DNA from: Leifsonia sp. ZF2019
GTDB lineage: Bacteria; Actinomycetota; Actinomycetes; Actinomycetales; Microbacteriaceae
Reading direction: 5' to 3'
DNA: 64,000 nucleotides
Assembly: GCF_019924635.1 (NCBI RefSeq)
Contig: NZ_CP065037.1
Span: 682,001-746,000, forward strand
Shown: piece by piece, positions 26,329 through 35,327 of the stretch
How the letters are laid out: each line of letters opens with the position of its first letter
Position numbering within the stretch: the stretch's first letter is position 1
Made by a program: the position numbers and the translations under genes
Notes under the pieces: model-generated
Database searches by the model: none
What the model was told of the DNA's origin: nothing
What the model saw: the letters and a program-made list of their open reading frames with translations, nothing else

Positions 26329-26562
26329 ATGCAGACGGCCAGGATCACGGGACCGCGTTCGCTGGGCACGATCCTGCGCGAGGCCCGCTTGACCCGCGGC
26401 CTGACGCAGCAGAAGCTGAGCGAGGAACTCGGTGTGAGCAAGCGGTACATCATCGAGATGGAGCAGGGGAAACCGACGAAGGCGGTCGAGCGGCTTTTCG
26501 ACTACCTGCGAGCGACAGGGGTGACTCTTCAGGGCGAGATCGCCGACGAGGTCGACCTGTGA
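26329..26562 (+). CDS. hipB: HipB-like XRE antitoxin/regulator
   Basis: A 77-aa protein with one XRE helix-turn-helix (LGTILREARLTRGLTQQKLS, then ELGVSKRYIIEMEQG). A strong GCGGAGGTGGAG site precedes the ATG. Its TGA overlaps the GTG of the hipA-like gene (GTGA), so the two are translationally coupled. It should bind the HipA-like kinase and the upstream 28-bp repeat array. Confidence 0.9.
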   Translation: MQTARITGPRSLGTILREARLTRGLTQQKLSEELGVSKRYIIEMEQGKPTKAVERLFDYLRATGVTLQGEIADEVDL

Positions 26563-27872
26563 GCGAACTCGTCGTGGAGCTGTACGGGCGCCGGATCGGT
26601 GTCCTGACCGGTGAGCGTGACTCTTTCGATTTCACGCCCGACGCCGACGCGATGCGGCACTACGGCGTCGGCAGCACCGCCCTGTCCATCGCCGTCCCTC
26701 TGGCGACCCCGCGCTCGGACGGCCTGGCGCTCCGCCGCAACTTCTTCGAGGAGATCCTGGCGGAGGGACGCATCCGCGAACGGCTCGGCGCCAACGCGCG
26801 CCTCGACGCCGAGAACACCGTCGGCCTGCTCAAGCGGTACGGCCGGGATGTGGCCGGAGCCGTTCAGATCTGGGACCCCGAGGATGCGGCGGAGCCTCGC
26901 ACGCCCGCCACGCGACCGGTCACCGACCAGGAGATCGCGTCGATGTTCGCCGAAGTCAAGAAGAACCCTCTGGGGAACAAGGGACGTCGACGGCTCTCCT
27001 CACTTGCCGGCGTGCAGGACAAGGTGCTGCTCGCACTCACCGGCGAGGGATGGGCGGAGCCGCTCGACGGCTATCCCTCCACGCACATCCTCAAGCCGGT
27101 GGTCGGGAGCATGCCGAGCCTCATCTTCGACGAGGAGTACGGCTCGCGGTTCGCACGCGCACTCGGTCTCGCGGACTTCACCACCACCATCGCCTCGTTC
27201 GACGGCACGCGCGCGCTGGTCATCGAGCGATACGACCGCGACGAGCGGCGCGAACGGATCCACCAGGAGGATTTCAATCAAGTGCTCGGGTACCGGGGGG
27301 ACGCGAAGTACGAACCGGAGGCGGGTGACGGCCGGCTTCGGCAGATCGCCCAGACCGTCCGCGAATACGCCACGGTGTCCGACGTGCGGCGCCTGGTCCG
27401 CATGATGACGCTGTCGGCAGCGGTCGGAAACCTCGACATGCATGCCAAGAACATCTCGATCCTGCACCTCCCCGGCGACCGCGTGCGGTTGGCGCCGATG
27501 TACGACGTCGTGCCCCAGCTCCACCAGGACGTCGATCAGGAGACCGCTCTGCTCATCAACGGGACGAACGCGATCGAGAAGATCACGGGGGGTGACCTCG
27601 TCGCCGAAGCCGCCGGGTGGGGCGTGCGCGACGCCGAAGCCATCGTCGCAGAGACCCTGGAGGAGATCGTCGCCGTCGTCGCGCACGAGAAACCATTGCC
27701 CGGTGCGCATCCGTCGCTCAGCGAGGACATCCGTCGGCAGACGATGAAGTTGCAGGGATCGCTTGCCTCCACCAGTGAGCCAGGCGCGGCGGAAGCGCAC
27801 CCGCGCCCGGGCCGCGACGAGATCTTCCCCACGCGCAACGCTCCGGGCGGATGGGGTGGACCGGTCGGGTGA
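26559..27872 (+). CDS. hipA: HipA-like serine/threonine kinase toxin
   Basis: A 437-aa protein. An N-terminal HipA subdomain-1 region (VVELYGRRIGVLTGE) leads to the kinase fold. Visible motifs: the glycine-rich RLSSLAGVQDK (residues 145-155, with the Ser used for autophosphorylation in HipA homologues), nucleotide-binding HILKP (176-180), catalytic NLDMHAKN (291-298, Asp293 and Asn298) and metal-binding YDVV (Asp316). All key residues are present. HipA phosphorylates an aminoacyl-tRNA synthetase in E. coli and causes dormancy; the target here is unknown. A disordered tail of about 50 residues ends the protein. Confidence 0.92.
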   Translation: MSELVVELYGRRIGVLTGERDSFDFTPDADAMRHYGVGSTALSIAVPLATPRSDGLALRRNFFEEILAEGRIRERLGANARLDAENTVGLLKRYGRDVAGAVQIWDPEDAAEPRTPATRPVTDQEIASMFAEVKKNPLGNKGRRRLSSLAGVQDKVLLALTGEGWAEPLDGYPSTHILKPVVGSMPSLIFDEEYGSRFARALGLADFTTTIASFDGTRALVIERYDRDERRERIHQEDFNQVLGYRGDAKYEPEAGDGRLRQIAQTVREYATVSDVRRLVRMMTLSAAVGNLDMHAKNISILHLPGDRVRLAPMYDVVPQLHQDVDQETALLINGTNAIEKITGGDLVAEAAGWGVRDAEAIVAETLEEIVAVVAHEKPLPGAHPSLSEDIRRQTMKLQGSLASTSEPGAAEAHPRPGRDEIFPTRNAPGGWGGPVG

Positions 27873-27894
27873 TCGATCGTGTCAGGCTGGTCCC

Positions 27895-28707
27895 ATGACC
27901 TCGAATGCAGAGCTCCGCGACATCGCCGTGTCCATCGCCAAGCGCGCGGCGGCGATCGCCCAGCAGCGGCGGCGAGACGGGGTGGAGATCGCCGCCTCCA
28001 AGTCGTCGGTGTCGGACATCGTGACGCGCGCGGACCGGGAGGCGGAAGAGCTGATCCGTGGCGCGCTCTCCGCGGCACGGCCGTTGGACGGGTTCCTCGG
28101 CGAGGAGTCGGGAGCCGAGGCGGGGACGAGCGGGCTCACCTGGGTGGTCGATCCGATCGACGGGACGGTCAACTACGCGTACGGCATCCCGGACTACGCG
28201 GTCAGCATCGCGGTCGTCGAGGGCGACCCCGATCCGGCGAGCTGGCGGACTCTGGCCGGTGCGGTCGTCGCCCCGGAACGCGGCGACGTGTTCGCCGCAG
28301 CGTGGGGGGAGGGCGCGACGCTCAATGGAGGACCGCTGCGGGTGAACGGGGCGGTGGAGCTGCCGGTCGCACTGGTCGGCACGGGTTTCAGCTACGACGC
28401 GGAGACGCGGATGCGCCAGGCGGAGTTCGTGGGCCGGCTCATCGGGGAGGTGCGCGACATCCGGCGCATCGGCTCGGCCGCCCTCGACCTGTGCGGACTG
28501 GCGGCCGGTCGGCTCGACGCGTACTACGAGCGCGGACTGAATCCGTGGGACCACGCGGCGGGCGCGCTCGTCGCGCGCGAAGCGGGAGCGCGGGTCGGCG
28601 GGCTCGACGGCGGTCCGGAGGGGAGGCGGCTGCTCCTCGCCGCCGCACCGGGGCTCTATGAGGCGCTCGAACCCCGCATCGCCGGGTTCTTCGGGGCCTG
28701 GGACTGA
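27895..28707 (+). CDS. Inositol monophosphatase family phosphatase
   Basis: A 270-aa Mg2+-dependent phosphatase. The family metal ligands are in GEES (Glu70-Glu71), DPIDGT (Asp86, Asp89) and NPWDHAAG near the C-terminus. It hydrolyses inositol-1-phosphate or similar sugar/histidinol phosphates; HisN and CysQ members share these motifs, so the substrate is open. The ATG at 27895 is where the family begins. It follows hipA by 22 bp but is probably unrelated to it. Confidence 0.9.
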   Translation: MTSNAELRDIAVSIAKRAAAIAQQRRRDGVEIAASKSSVSDIVTRADREAEELIRGALSAARPLDGFLGEESGAEAGTSGLTWVVDPIDGTVNYAYGIPDYAVSIAVVEGDPDPASWRTLAGAVVAPERGDVFAAAWGEGATLNGGPLRVNGAVELPVALVGTGFSYDAETRMRQAEFVGRLIGEVRDIRRIGSAALDLCGLAAGRLDAYYERGLNPWDHAAGALVAREAGARVGGLDGGPEGRRLLLAAAPGLYEALEPRIAGFFGAWD

Positions 28708-28806
28708 GGAGGAGCGGAGTCGTCCGCGCCGGCGTGCGCGTCTGCGCGCGCCCGCCAGTCGCCTCTCGACTGGCATGATGTTTATCGATTTGTTACTTTT
28801 GGTCGA

Positions 28807-29676
28807 GTGCGCCCGACAACCGACCTCCGCGCCGGCCAGCCAGAGCCGGACGCGCCGCTGACCCGCCGGGCGATCCGGGAGGCCCGCGAAGCCGGGCGGA
28901 GGCGCGCCCGTGCGGTGCGCCGTCCCGCCGCTCCCACGGCCCCGGAGTCCCGCCCGCCGCAGGGCAAGCGCGGCCGCGGCGTCAGCCTCGTCGCGATGTT
29001 CGCGGTGCTCGGCATCGGCGTGGCCACCTCCCTTCCGGCGATGGCGCTGCTGACCGAGGATCAGGTGCGGGCGAAGGCGATCGCCGAAGCCTTCCCGGTC
29101 GCCGGCCAGGGCGAGGTGCAGGCGCTCGACCGCGTCGAGTCCGACCGCAGCGCCGTGGTCGACCGCGAGAGCCCGGAGGTCATCGCCGCCGAGCAGCTCG
29201 CCGCGGTGCGCTCGATGCGCATCGCCGACACGTTCACCAACAACCCGCGCGGAGCCGTCCAGTGGCCGTTCCCTGTGGGCGTCCCCATCTCGTCGTACTT
29301 CGGGCCGCGCGCGGCCCCGACCGCCGGTGCCTCCACGAACCACCTCGGCGTCGACTTCACGCCGGGTGAGGGCGTGCCCATCCAGATCATCGCCGACGGC
29401 GTGGTGCGGGAGGTCGTGCTCGGCGACAACGGCGGCTGCGGGGTCAACGTCACGATCGACCACATGATCGCCGGTGCCCTCGTGAGCAGCAAGTACTGCC
29501 ACATGCAGCGCGGCTCGGTGCGGGTGCAGGTGGGACAGGTCGTGAGAGTCGCGGACACGGTCGGCAAGGTCGGCAACACCGGCGTCTCCACGGGTGCGCA
29601 CCTCCACCTGGAGATCCGCCTCAACGGGACGGAGCCGGTCGACCCCTACGCATGGCTGAAGGCCAACGCGTCCTGA
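28807..29676 (+). CDS. M23-family peptidase (LytM-like)
   Basis: A 289-aa protein. A highly basic cytoplasmic N-terminus precedes a single signal-anchor helix at about 59-81. An extracytoplasmic helical linker follows, then an M23/LytM domain with zinc ligands in NHLGVDF and GAHLHLEI, plus the family pattern GNTGVSTG. It should cleave peptide cross-links in peptidoglycan or act in cell-separation control. The start is a GTG. The AT-rich stretch just upstream (28780-28800) is a likely promoter. Confidence 0.9.
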   Translation: MRPTTDLRAGQPEPDAPLTRRAIREAREAGRRRARAVRRPAAPTAPESRPPQGKRGRGVSLVAMFAVLGIGVATSLPAMALLTEDQVRAKAIAEAFPVAGQGEVQALDRVESDRSAVVDRESPEVIAAEQLAAVRSMRIADTFTNNPRGAVQWPFPVGVPISSYFGPRAAPTAGASTNHLGVDFTPGEGVPIQIIADGVVREVVLGDNGGCGVNVTIDHMIAGALVSSKYCHMQRGSVRVQVGQVVRVADTVGKVGNTGVSTGAHLHLEIRLNGTEPVDPYAWLKANAS

Positions 29677-29710
29677 ACCGACCGGCCCGTCGCTTCACCG
29701 TCCGATCGCG

Positions 29711-31444
29711 TCAGACCAGCCAGGCCGTGGTGTCCTGCGGGAGGCTGCGCCCGTCGAGCGGACCGCTCGACAGCAGCACGTCGCCGGCGGGCAGCTCCAG
29801 CGGCTCCTCGCGGAAGTTGGCCACGACGGTCACCTCGCCGGACCGGAAGGCGAGCGTGTCCGGGCCGAGGTCGAACCACTCCAGCTCGCCGAACGCGAGG
29901 TCGTGGGCCCGGCGGGCCGCCAGCGCCTCCTGGTACATGGTCAGCGTCGATCCCGGCACACCCTCCTGCGAGGAGCGCGTGTAGGCCGCCCACGAGGCGG
30001 GCTGCGGCAGCCAGCTCCGCGCGCCCGGGCCGAACCCGTACGACGGGTCCGCGCCCTCCCACGGGATCGGGACGCGGCAGCCGTCGCGACCGTACCGCTC
30101 GCCGTTCGTGCGGAACCACGTCGGGTCCTGCCGGGCGTCGTCGGGCAGGTCGATGGCCTCCGGAAGGCCGAGTTCCTCGCCGTTGTAGAGGTAGGCGGAG
30201 CCGGGCAGGGCGAGCATGAGCGCCGTGGCCGCCCGCGCGCGGTTGAGCGCGAAGGCCGGGTCGGGCAGCCCCGTGGTCTTCGGGCCGATGCCGTGCCCCT
30301 GCAGGTTCTCACCGGTGAGGGCCAGGCGGGTCGCGTGGCGCACGACGTCGTGATTCGACAGCACCCACGTGCTCGGCGCGCCCACACTGCCGAAGACGGC
30401 GATCGAGCGGTCGATCACCGTGCGGAGGGCCGCCGCGTTCCAGGGGGTCTCGAGGTAGCCGAAGTTGAAGGTCTGCTGCATCTCGTCCGGGCGCACCCAG
30501 CGCACGAGCTTCTCCAGCGGCTCGACCCAGGCCTCGCCGCAGAGCACGCGGTCGCCCTCGTACTCCGCCAGCACCCGGTGCCAGTCACGGTAGATGTCGT
30601 GCACGCCGTCCTCGGCGAAGTACGGCGGGGTGGCGGGCTCGTCGCCCGCGTGGCCCTCGATGGCCGGCTCGAGCGTGACCGAGCCCGCGCCGCCGCCCAT
30701 GCTGCCCACGTTCTCGGGCGGCGTGTAGTCGGGGAGGCCGGCCTCCTTGATCATGCCGTGGGCGACATCCACACGGAAACCGTCGACGCCGCGGTCGAGC
30801 CAGAAGCGCAGGATGCCGCGGAACTGCTCGCGCACCCACGGGTTGGTCCAGTCGAAGTCCGGCTGCGACTTGTCGAACAGGTGCAGGTACCACTGGCCCG
30901 GGGTGCCGTCGGCCTCCTCGATGCGGGTCCAGGCGGCTCCGCCGAAGATCGACTCCCAGTTGTTCGGGGGGAGCTCGCCGTGCTCGCCTTTCCCGTCGCG
31001 GAAGAGGTAGCGCCCGCGCTCCTCGCTCCCCGGCCCGGCGGCCAGGGCCTCCTGGAACCACACGTGGTCGCTGGAGGAGTGGTTGGGGACGATGTCGATG
31101 ATGACGCGCAGGCCCAGCTCGTGCGCGGTCTCGAGCATCGTGTCGAAGTCGGCGAGCGTGCCGAAGAGCGGGTCGACGTCGCGGTAGTCGGCGACGTCGT
31201 ACCCGGCATCGCGCTGCGGCGAGGTCTGGAACGGCGACAGCCAGACCGCGTCCACACCGAGGGAGCGCAGGGCGGGGAGGCGGTGCGTGATGCCCGGCAG
31301 ATCGCCGATCCCGTCGCCGTCGGCATCCGCGAACGAGCGCGGATAGACCTGGTAGATGACGGCGGAGCGCCACCACTCGCGTCCCGGGGAGCTGGGGGCG
31401 AGGGAGGAGGAAAGGCCGGGGGTCGTGGCGGCGATGGTGGTCAC
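29711..31444 (-). CDS. GH13 alpha-glucosidase / alpha-amylase family enzyme
   Basis: A 577-aa enzyme. GH13 signatures: VYPRSFADADGDGIGDLPGI, IIDIVPNHSS, nucleophile Asp in GFRVDVAHG, acid/base Glu in CGEAWVEP and the third Asp in LSNHDVVRH. This oligo-1,6-glucosidase/alpha-glucosidase subgroup acts in the cytosol on maltose, sucrose or isomaltose-type sugars. The GTG at 31444 overlaps the TGA of lacI by four bases; the longer fused reading through lacI is a frame artefact. Co-transcribed with lacI. Confidence 0.93.
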   Translation of the reverse strand: MTTIAATTPGLSSSLAPSSPGREWWRSAVIYQVYPRSFADADGDGIGDLPGITHRLPALRSLGVDAVWLSPFQTSPQRDAGYDVADYRDVDPLFGTLADFDTMLETAHELGLRVIIDIVPNHSSSDHVWFQEALAAGPGSEERGRYLFRDGKGEHGELPPNNWESIFGGAAWTRIEEADGTPGQWYLHLFDKSQPDFDWTNPWVREQFRGILRFWLDRGVDGFRVDVAHGMIKEAGLPDYTPPENVGSMGGGAGSVTLEPAIEGHAGDEPATPPYFAEDGVHDIYRDWHRVLAEYEGDRVLCGEAWVEPLEKLVRWVRPDEMQQTFNFGYLETPWNAAALRTVIDRSIAVFGSVGAPSTWVLSNHDVVRHATRLALTGENLQGHGIGPKTTGLPDPAFALNRARAATALMLALPGSAYLYNGEELGLPEAIDLPDDARQDPTWFRTNGERYGRDGCRVPIPWEGADPSYGFGPGARSWLPQPASWAAYTRSSQEGVPGSTLTMYQEALAARRAHDLAFGELEWFDLGPDTLAFRSGEVTVVANFREEPLELPAGDVLLSSGPLDGRSLPQDTTAWLV

Positions 31445-32547
31445 CTCTCGTTCGGGCTGTCGGCTGACAGGGCTTGCAGGGCGGGATCGGGCGCGGACGT
31501 GCTGGCGCGCACCACCAGGTCGGTGGAGACGGGGACGGTGACGGGAGTGGCTGTTCCCGCGTCCGTGCGGCGGCCGGCGGTCGCGGACCCGCGGGGGCCG
31601 GAGCGGCGGCGCACGTCCTCGATGCTCTGCACCAGCAGCTCGACGGCCTCCTCGCCCTGGCGTTCCGGGTACTGGGCGATGGTGCTCAGCCCGAAGAACG
31701 CGGCGAGGGGATGGTCGTCGACACCGATGACGGAGAGGTCGCCCGGCACGGTGAGGCCGAGCTCCCGTGCCGCGAGGATGCACCCGATCGCCATCTCGTC
31801 GGAGGCGGCGAAGACGGCGGTGGGGCGCTCGTCGGCGCCGGCGAGCAGCTCGATCGCCGCGGCGTGGCCCCCGGGAATGGTGAAGTCGGAGCCGCGGAAG
31901 AGCGACGGGTCGGGGGTGATGCCGGCGTCGCGCAGCGCCGACTCGTAGCCGAGCCGGCGATTGCCCGGGGTGTGGAACTCGAGGTCGTACTCCTCGCTGC
32001 CGCCCACGTGGGCGATGCGCCGGTGCCCGAGGGAGAGGAGGTGCTCGGTGGCGACTCGCGCCACGGCGACGTCGTCGATCGTGATGGCGCTCGCCCCGGG
32101 CAGCGGCCCTCCGACACCGGCGATCGGCTTGCCGAGGGAGAGCAGCCGGCTCACCTCGTCCTCGTCCAGGGCGAGCGCGACGGCGATCACCGCATCGACC
32201 CTGTTGCGCAGCAGGTGATGGTCGAAGACACGGCGCCGCTCCTCGCCGTCCCCGCTGAGGTTGTAGAGCGTGAGGTCGTAGCCGCGCCGCAGGAGCTCGC
32301 GCTCCGCACCCTCGATGACGGCGGTGAAGAACCAGCGGTTGAGGCGCGGGACCACCACGCCGATGTTGCGTGTGCGGCCCGACGCGAGGCTGGACGCGTC
32401 GGAGGAGACGACGTAGCCGAGCGCGGCGGCCGCGTCGGCGACGCGGGCTCGCGTGCGCTCGGAGACGGGACCGTTGCCGCTCAGTGCGCGGGAGACCGTG
32501 GCGGTCGAGACGCCGGCGAGGCGCGCGACGTCGTCGATGCCGGGCAT
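31441..32547 (-). CDS. LacI-family transcriptional regulator
   Basis: A 368-aa repressor. The N-terminal LacI helix-turn-helix (GIDDVARLAGVSTATVSRAL) and hinge (RNIGVVVPRLNRWFFTAVIE) precede a periplasmic-binding-type sugar domain (SVIGVDDHPLAAFFGLSTIA). It overlaps and precedes the alpha-glucosidase gene, so it most likely represses this operon and senses the sugar or its phosphate. A perfect LacI-type operator lies 78 bp upstream. Confidence 0.95.
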   Translation of the reverse strand: MPGIDDVARLAGVSTATVSRALSGNGPVSERTRARVADAAAALGYVVSSDASSLASGRTRNIGVVVPRLNRWFFTAVIEGAERELLRRGYDLTLYNLSGDGEERRRVFDHHLLRNRVDAVIAVALALDEDEVSRLLSLGKPIAGVGGPLPGASAITIDDVAVARVATEHLLSLGHRRIAHVGGSEEYDLEFHTPGNRRLGYESALRDAGITPDPSLFRGSDFTIPGGHAAAIELLAGADERPTAVFAASDEMAIGCILAARELGLTVPGDLSVIGVDDHPLAAFFGLSTIAQYPERQGEEAVELLVQSIEDVRRRSGPRGSATAGRRTDAGTATPVTVPVSTDLVVRASTSAPDPALQALSADSPNER

Positions 32548-32624
32548 CGCACCCCTTCCGCGGTCCGAGAGGCCGCGACCGGACGCGCGACCGGGACGAG
32601 TCTAGTCGCGGCGCCTCGGCGGAA

Positions 32625-32638
32625 TGCAAGCGTTTCCA
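32625..32638 (-). promoter_or_regulatory. LacI-family operator
   Basis: Read on the minus strand the site is TGGAAACGCTTGCA, which matches the TGNAANCGNTTNCA consensus of LacI-family operators at every fixed position, including the central CG. Its place upstream of lacI suggests autoregulation of lacI and the alpha-glucosidase gene. Confidence 0.82.
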
Positions 32639-32696
32639 GTGTACGGGCTCCCGAGTGCGGGTCCGGATCGCAGGGCGATGCGGACCCGCACCGGCG

Positions 32697-34235
32697 TCAG
32701 CCGGCCTGCCCGGGGCGCTCGCCCTGGCGTTCCCGGCCGATGCGAATGCGACGCGCCCCGAGCAGGGAGAGGCCCGTCAGGAGGGCCAGCGCTGCCGCCC
32801 CGGCGAGAACGGGGGACGCGGTGGAGCCGGTGTGCGCGAGCGCTCCGGTCGTCGGCAGGGAGGTGGCGCCTGCGTCCGCCGGCCCGGGTGCGGGAGACGG
32901 GGTGGCCGACGGGGCACCGCTCGGCGGCGTAGTGCCCGTTCCGCTGCCGGGAACGACGGGGGTCGCGGCGTAGGTGTTCGTGACGGTCACCCCGATCGGG
33001 TCGTCGCCTTCGGGAACCGTGATCGACGCGGCAGGTGAGTAGGCGATCGATGTCGCGCCGCGGGAGTCGGTCTCTCTCACTGCGCACTGGGCACCCACGG
33101 GCACACGGGGGAAGACGTGAGTCTCGCCGGCCGCGATGGAGGCGCTGGCCGGGTAGCCCGCGACCGGGGCGCCACCGAGCGTGCAGGCGACGGCGATCGG
33201 GAACCCGCCGGTCGGTGCGACGCCGTCACCCGCGACGCGCTTGGTGACGGCGAGTTCGCGCGTCGTCTCTCCGCTCGCGGCTCCGCCCGCGGAGACGTAC
33301 GCGACGGACGCCTCGTCGGATCCGACGCCGTCGCCGCGGACGGTGTTGGCGAAAACGGTCCCGTCGGCTGTGCCGGCGGGGACGCTGAGCTGGTAGAGCA
33401 CGACATAGGTGCTCTGCGGGTCGGGCGCGTGGACGGTCAGCGTGAACGACGGAGGGGTCGAGCCGACGGTGTAGGCGCCGGCACCCGTGCCCTCGGCGAG
33501 CGGGACGGCGGAGCCGGACCAGTCGCCGCCGTTCCAGTCGGCGTCCGCCACGCGGAGGACCGAGAGGGAGCCGGGGACGAGCGACAGGCGCGCGTCGTAG
33601 GTGTCGGTGACCGTGACCTCCGCGCCGTCGTGGAGGAGCTGACTTCCCGGCAGGTAGATCAGCCAGCCGAGCGTGCCGTCCGCGTTCTGCCAGCCGCCTT
33701 TCGCCAGCGCGGTCGGTGGCTGGGTCGCCGGGGAGCCTGTGCCCTCCCCGATCCCGCCGCCGGGGACGGTGACGTGGTAGACCGTGCCGTTCGACGACTG
33801 GAACAGCAGCGTGCCGCCGGAGGTCTGGACGGCGCTGGCGTAGAAGAACAGCGTGCCGGTGATACCGGTGTGCGTCGCGGCGTAGTCGCCGAGCGTGCAG
33901 TGGAAGGAGTCGGAGTCGACGGTGCAGGTTCCGACCTCGGCTCCGGCGGCGTCGGTGAGCGTGAAGGAGGACGCGTAGCCATGGACGGGGGAGGGGAACG
34001 ACACCGAGAACGTGTCTCCCGGGGCCGCGGCGGCGGGCAGCGACCAGGCGACGTCCACCCGGAACATCTGGCCGACGGTGAGCGGCACGGTCGGGTCGGC
34101 GGGATCCGGCGAGGAGATGGTGAGGGACGTGACGACGTCGAGGTCGGCGGCGCGGGCCTCGTCGGCGGCCAGGACGGGGACGAGGGTGAGCGCCGCAACC
34201 CCCAGTGCGGCGAGGACGGTTCTGTAGACGGGCAT
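32697..34235 (-). CDS. Cell-wall-anchored surface protein with LAHTG sortase signal
   Basis: A 512-aa protein with a signal peptide (LAALGVAALTLVPVLAADEARA). Adhesin-like beta domains follow (DPTVPLTVGQMFRVDVAWSL and VTVTDTYDARLSLVPGSLSV), then a DUF5979/SpaA-like Ig domain (AVTKRVAGDG ... GAQCAVRETD). A Pro/Ser/Thr-rich wall spacer precedes the sorting signal LAHTG with a hydrophobic helix and the basic tail RRIRIGRERQGER. A sortase should attach it to peptidoglycan. Monocistronic. Confidence 0.88.
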   Translation of the reverse strand: MPVYRTVLAALGVAALTLVPVLAADEARAADLDVVTSLTISSPDPADPTVPLTVGQMFRVDVAWSLPAAAAPGDTFSVSFPSPVHGYASSFTLTDAAGAEVGTCTVDSDSFHCTLGDYAATHTGITGTLFFYASAVQTSGGTLLFQSSNGTVYHVTVPGGGIGEGTGSPATQPPTALAKGGWQNADGTLGWLIYLPGSQLLHDGAEVTVTDTYDARLSLVPGSLSVLRVADADWNGGDWSGSAVPLAEGTGAGAYTVGSTPPSFTLTVHAPDPQSTYVVLYQLSVPAGTADGTVFANTVRGDGVGSDEASVAYVSAGGAASGETTRELAVTKRVAGDGVAPTGGFPIAVACTLGGAPVAGYPASASIAAGETHVFPRVPVGAQCAVRETDSRGATSIAYSPAASITVPEGDDPIGVTVTNTYAATPVVPGSGTGTTPPSGAPSATPSPAPGPADAGATSLPTTGALAHTGSTASPVLAGAAALALLTGLSLLGARRIRIGRERQGERPGQAG

Positions 34236-34332
34236 CGGGCTTCCTTGCGATCAGACGGGGAGGCTCGGGTGCCTTCCCGCTCCTGAGAGACCGCGCCGGG
34301 CGGGGATCATGACGCCGTTTGTCGAATAAATC

Positions 34333-35202
34333 TCACTTACGCCAGTGCGAGGGCCGTTCCAACCCGGCCGGGAGACGCGTGCGCGCATCGCCGGAGGCCG
34401 CGTTGACCTGGGTCTGGGTGAGGTAGAGCGCGTCGCGGAGGTCGGCACCGTCGAGGCGTGCATCCCGCAGATCCGCGCCGAGGAGCTCGGCGAACGCGAG
34501 ATCGGTGCCACGGAGGTCGGCCGCGATGAGGAGCGCCCCGCGCAGCTCGGTCGCGCGCAGGTCGGTCGCGCGCAGGTCGGCGCCGAGGAGGTCGGCGCCG
34601 GGGCGCAGGCGGGAGCGGGCGACGCGGGCACGGGCACCGGGAGCCGTCCCGGGGCGCGTTGCGGGCGGCCGCCTGCTGGCGGCCTCCCTGGTCAGGCGCG
34701 CGGACTCGCGGAGCAGCTCAGCGGCGGGCGCCCGCAGGGCGTCCACGTCGAGCGCGCGGATGCGGTCGGGAGAGTCGTCGGCGGCCGCGCGGACCGCGCG
34801 CTCGGCTGCACGCAGACGCGCGTGGAGTCGCTCGGCGGCCGGCATGCCGAGCGCCTCGCGCAGGTACCAGGGCAGCTCGTGCAGCTGGCGGACGATCGGG
34901 AACACGGCGAGCATCCCGTCGCGCACGTCGCCGCCGTCGCGCCAGGTCGCCCCGCCGAAGGTGCGCTGCGTCACGTGCTGACCGGCTCCGAAGCAGTCGA
35001 ACACCGTGCATCCCTTGAAGCCGCTCTCCCGGAGGTGCGGATGGATGCGACAGCGGAAACCGTCGTCGAGGTTGTCGCACGGGTCGCCCGCGGGCTTGTC
35101 GATCGCGAAGTCCGCCGACCGGGCGAACGCCAGCGCGACGCAGCACAGGCCGGCGCAGCTCGCACAGTCGGCCGAGAGCGGCGGGGCGGCGGCGACATCC
35201 AT
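34333..35202 (-). CDS. Pentapeptide-repeat protein with Cys-rich N-terminal domain
   Basis: A 289-aa protein. The first 90 residues hold about nine Cys (CASCAGLCCVALAF, DPCDNL, RCRIH, GCTVFDCFG), typical of YkgJ-like zinc/iron-sulfur-binding domains. A helical linker follows. The end is a run of A(D/N)LR-type pentapeptide repeats (ADLLGADLRATDLRATELRG), which fold into a right-handed beta-helix. Similar fusions are common in Microbacteriaceae; the function is unknown. Divergent from the aldo/keto reductase gene. Confidence 0.85.
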   Translation of the reverse strand: MDVAAAPPLSADCASCAGLCCVALAFARSADFAIDKPAGDPCDNLDDGFRCRIHPHLRESGFKGCTVFDCFGAGQHVTQRTFGGATWRDGGDVRDGMLAVFPIVRQLHELPWYLREALGMPAAERLHARLRAAERAVRAAADDSPDRIRALDVDALRAPAAELLRESARLTREAASRRPPATRPGTAPGARARVARSRLRPGADLLGADLRATDLRATELRGALLIAADLRGTDLAFAELLGADLRDARLDGADLRDALYLTQTQVNAASGDARTRLPAGLERPSHWRK

Positions 35203-35327
35203 TCCTCCACAGTAGGGCCGCGCCGCAACCTTTCCACATCTTCATCCGCTCCCGGAATTTCGCCCGGTCGTCCGCGTTAGCGTGAAGGGACCGGAACGAC
35301 AGACTCATGAACTGGGAGAGACCTTCT

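Noticed and set aside
29903..31948. A 681-codon plus-strand open frame
   Set aside because: Antisense to the alpha-glucosidase and LacI genes, both of which have full family motifs.
29711..32629. A single 972-aa fusion of a LacI-region reading and the glucosidase
   Set aside because: The first 395 residues are Arg-rich and out of frame with the true LacI gene; the enzyme starts at the GTG overlapping the lacI stop.
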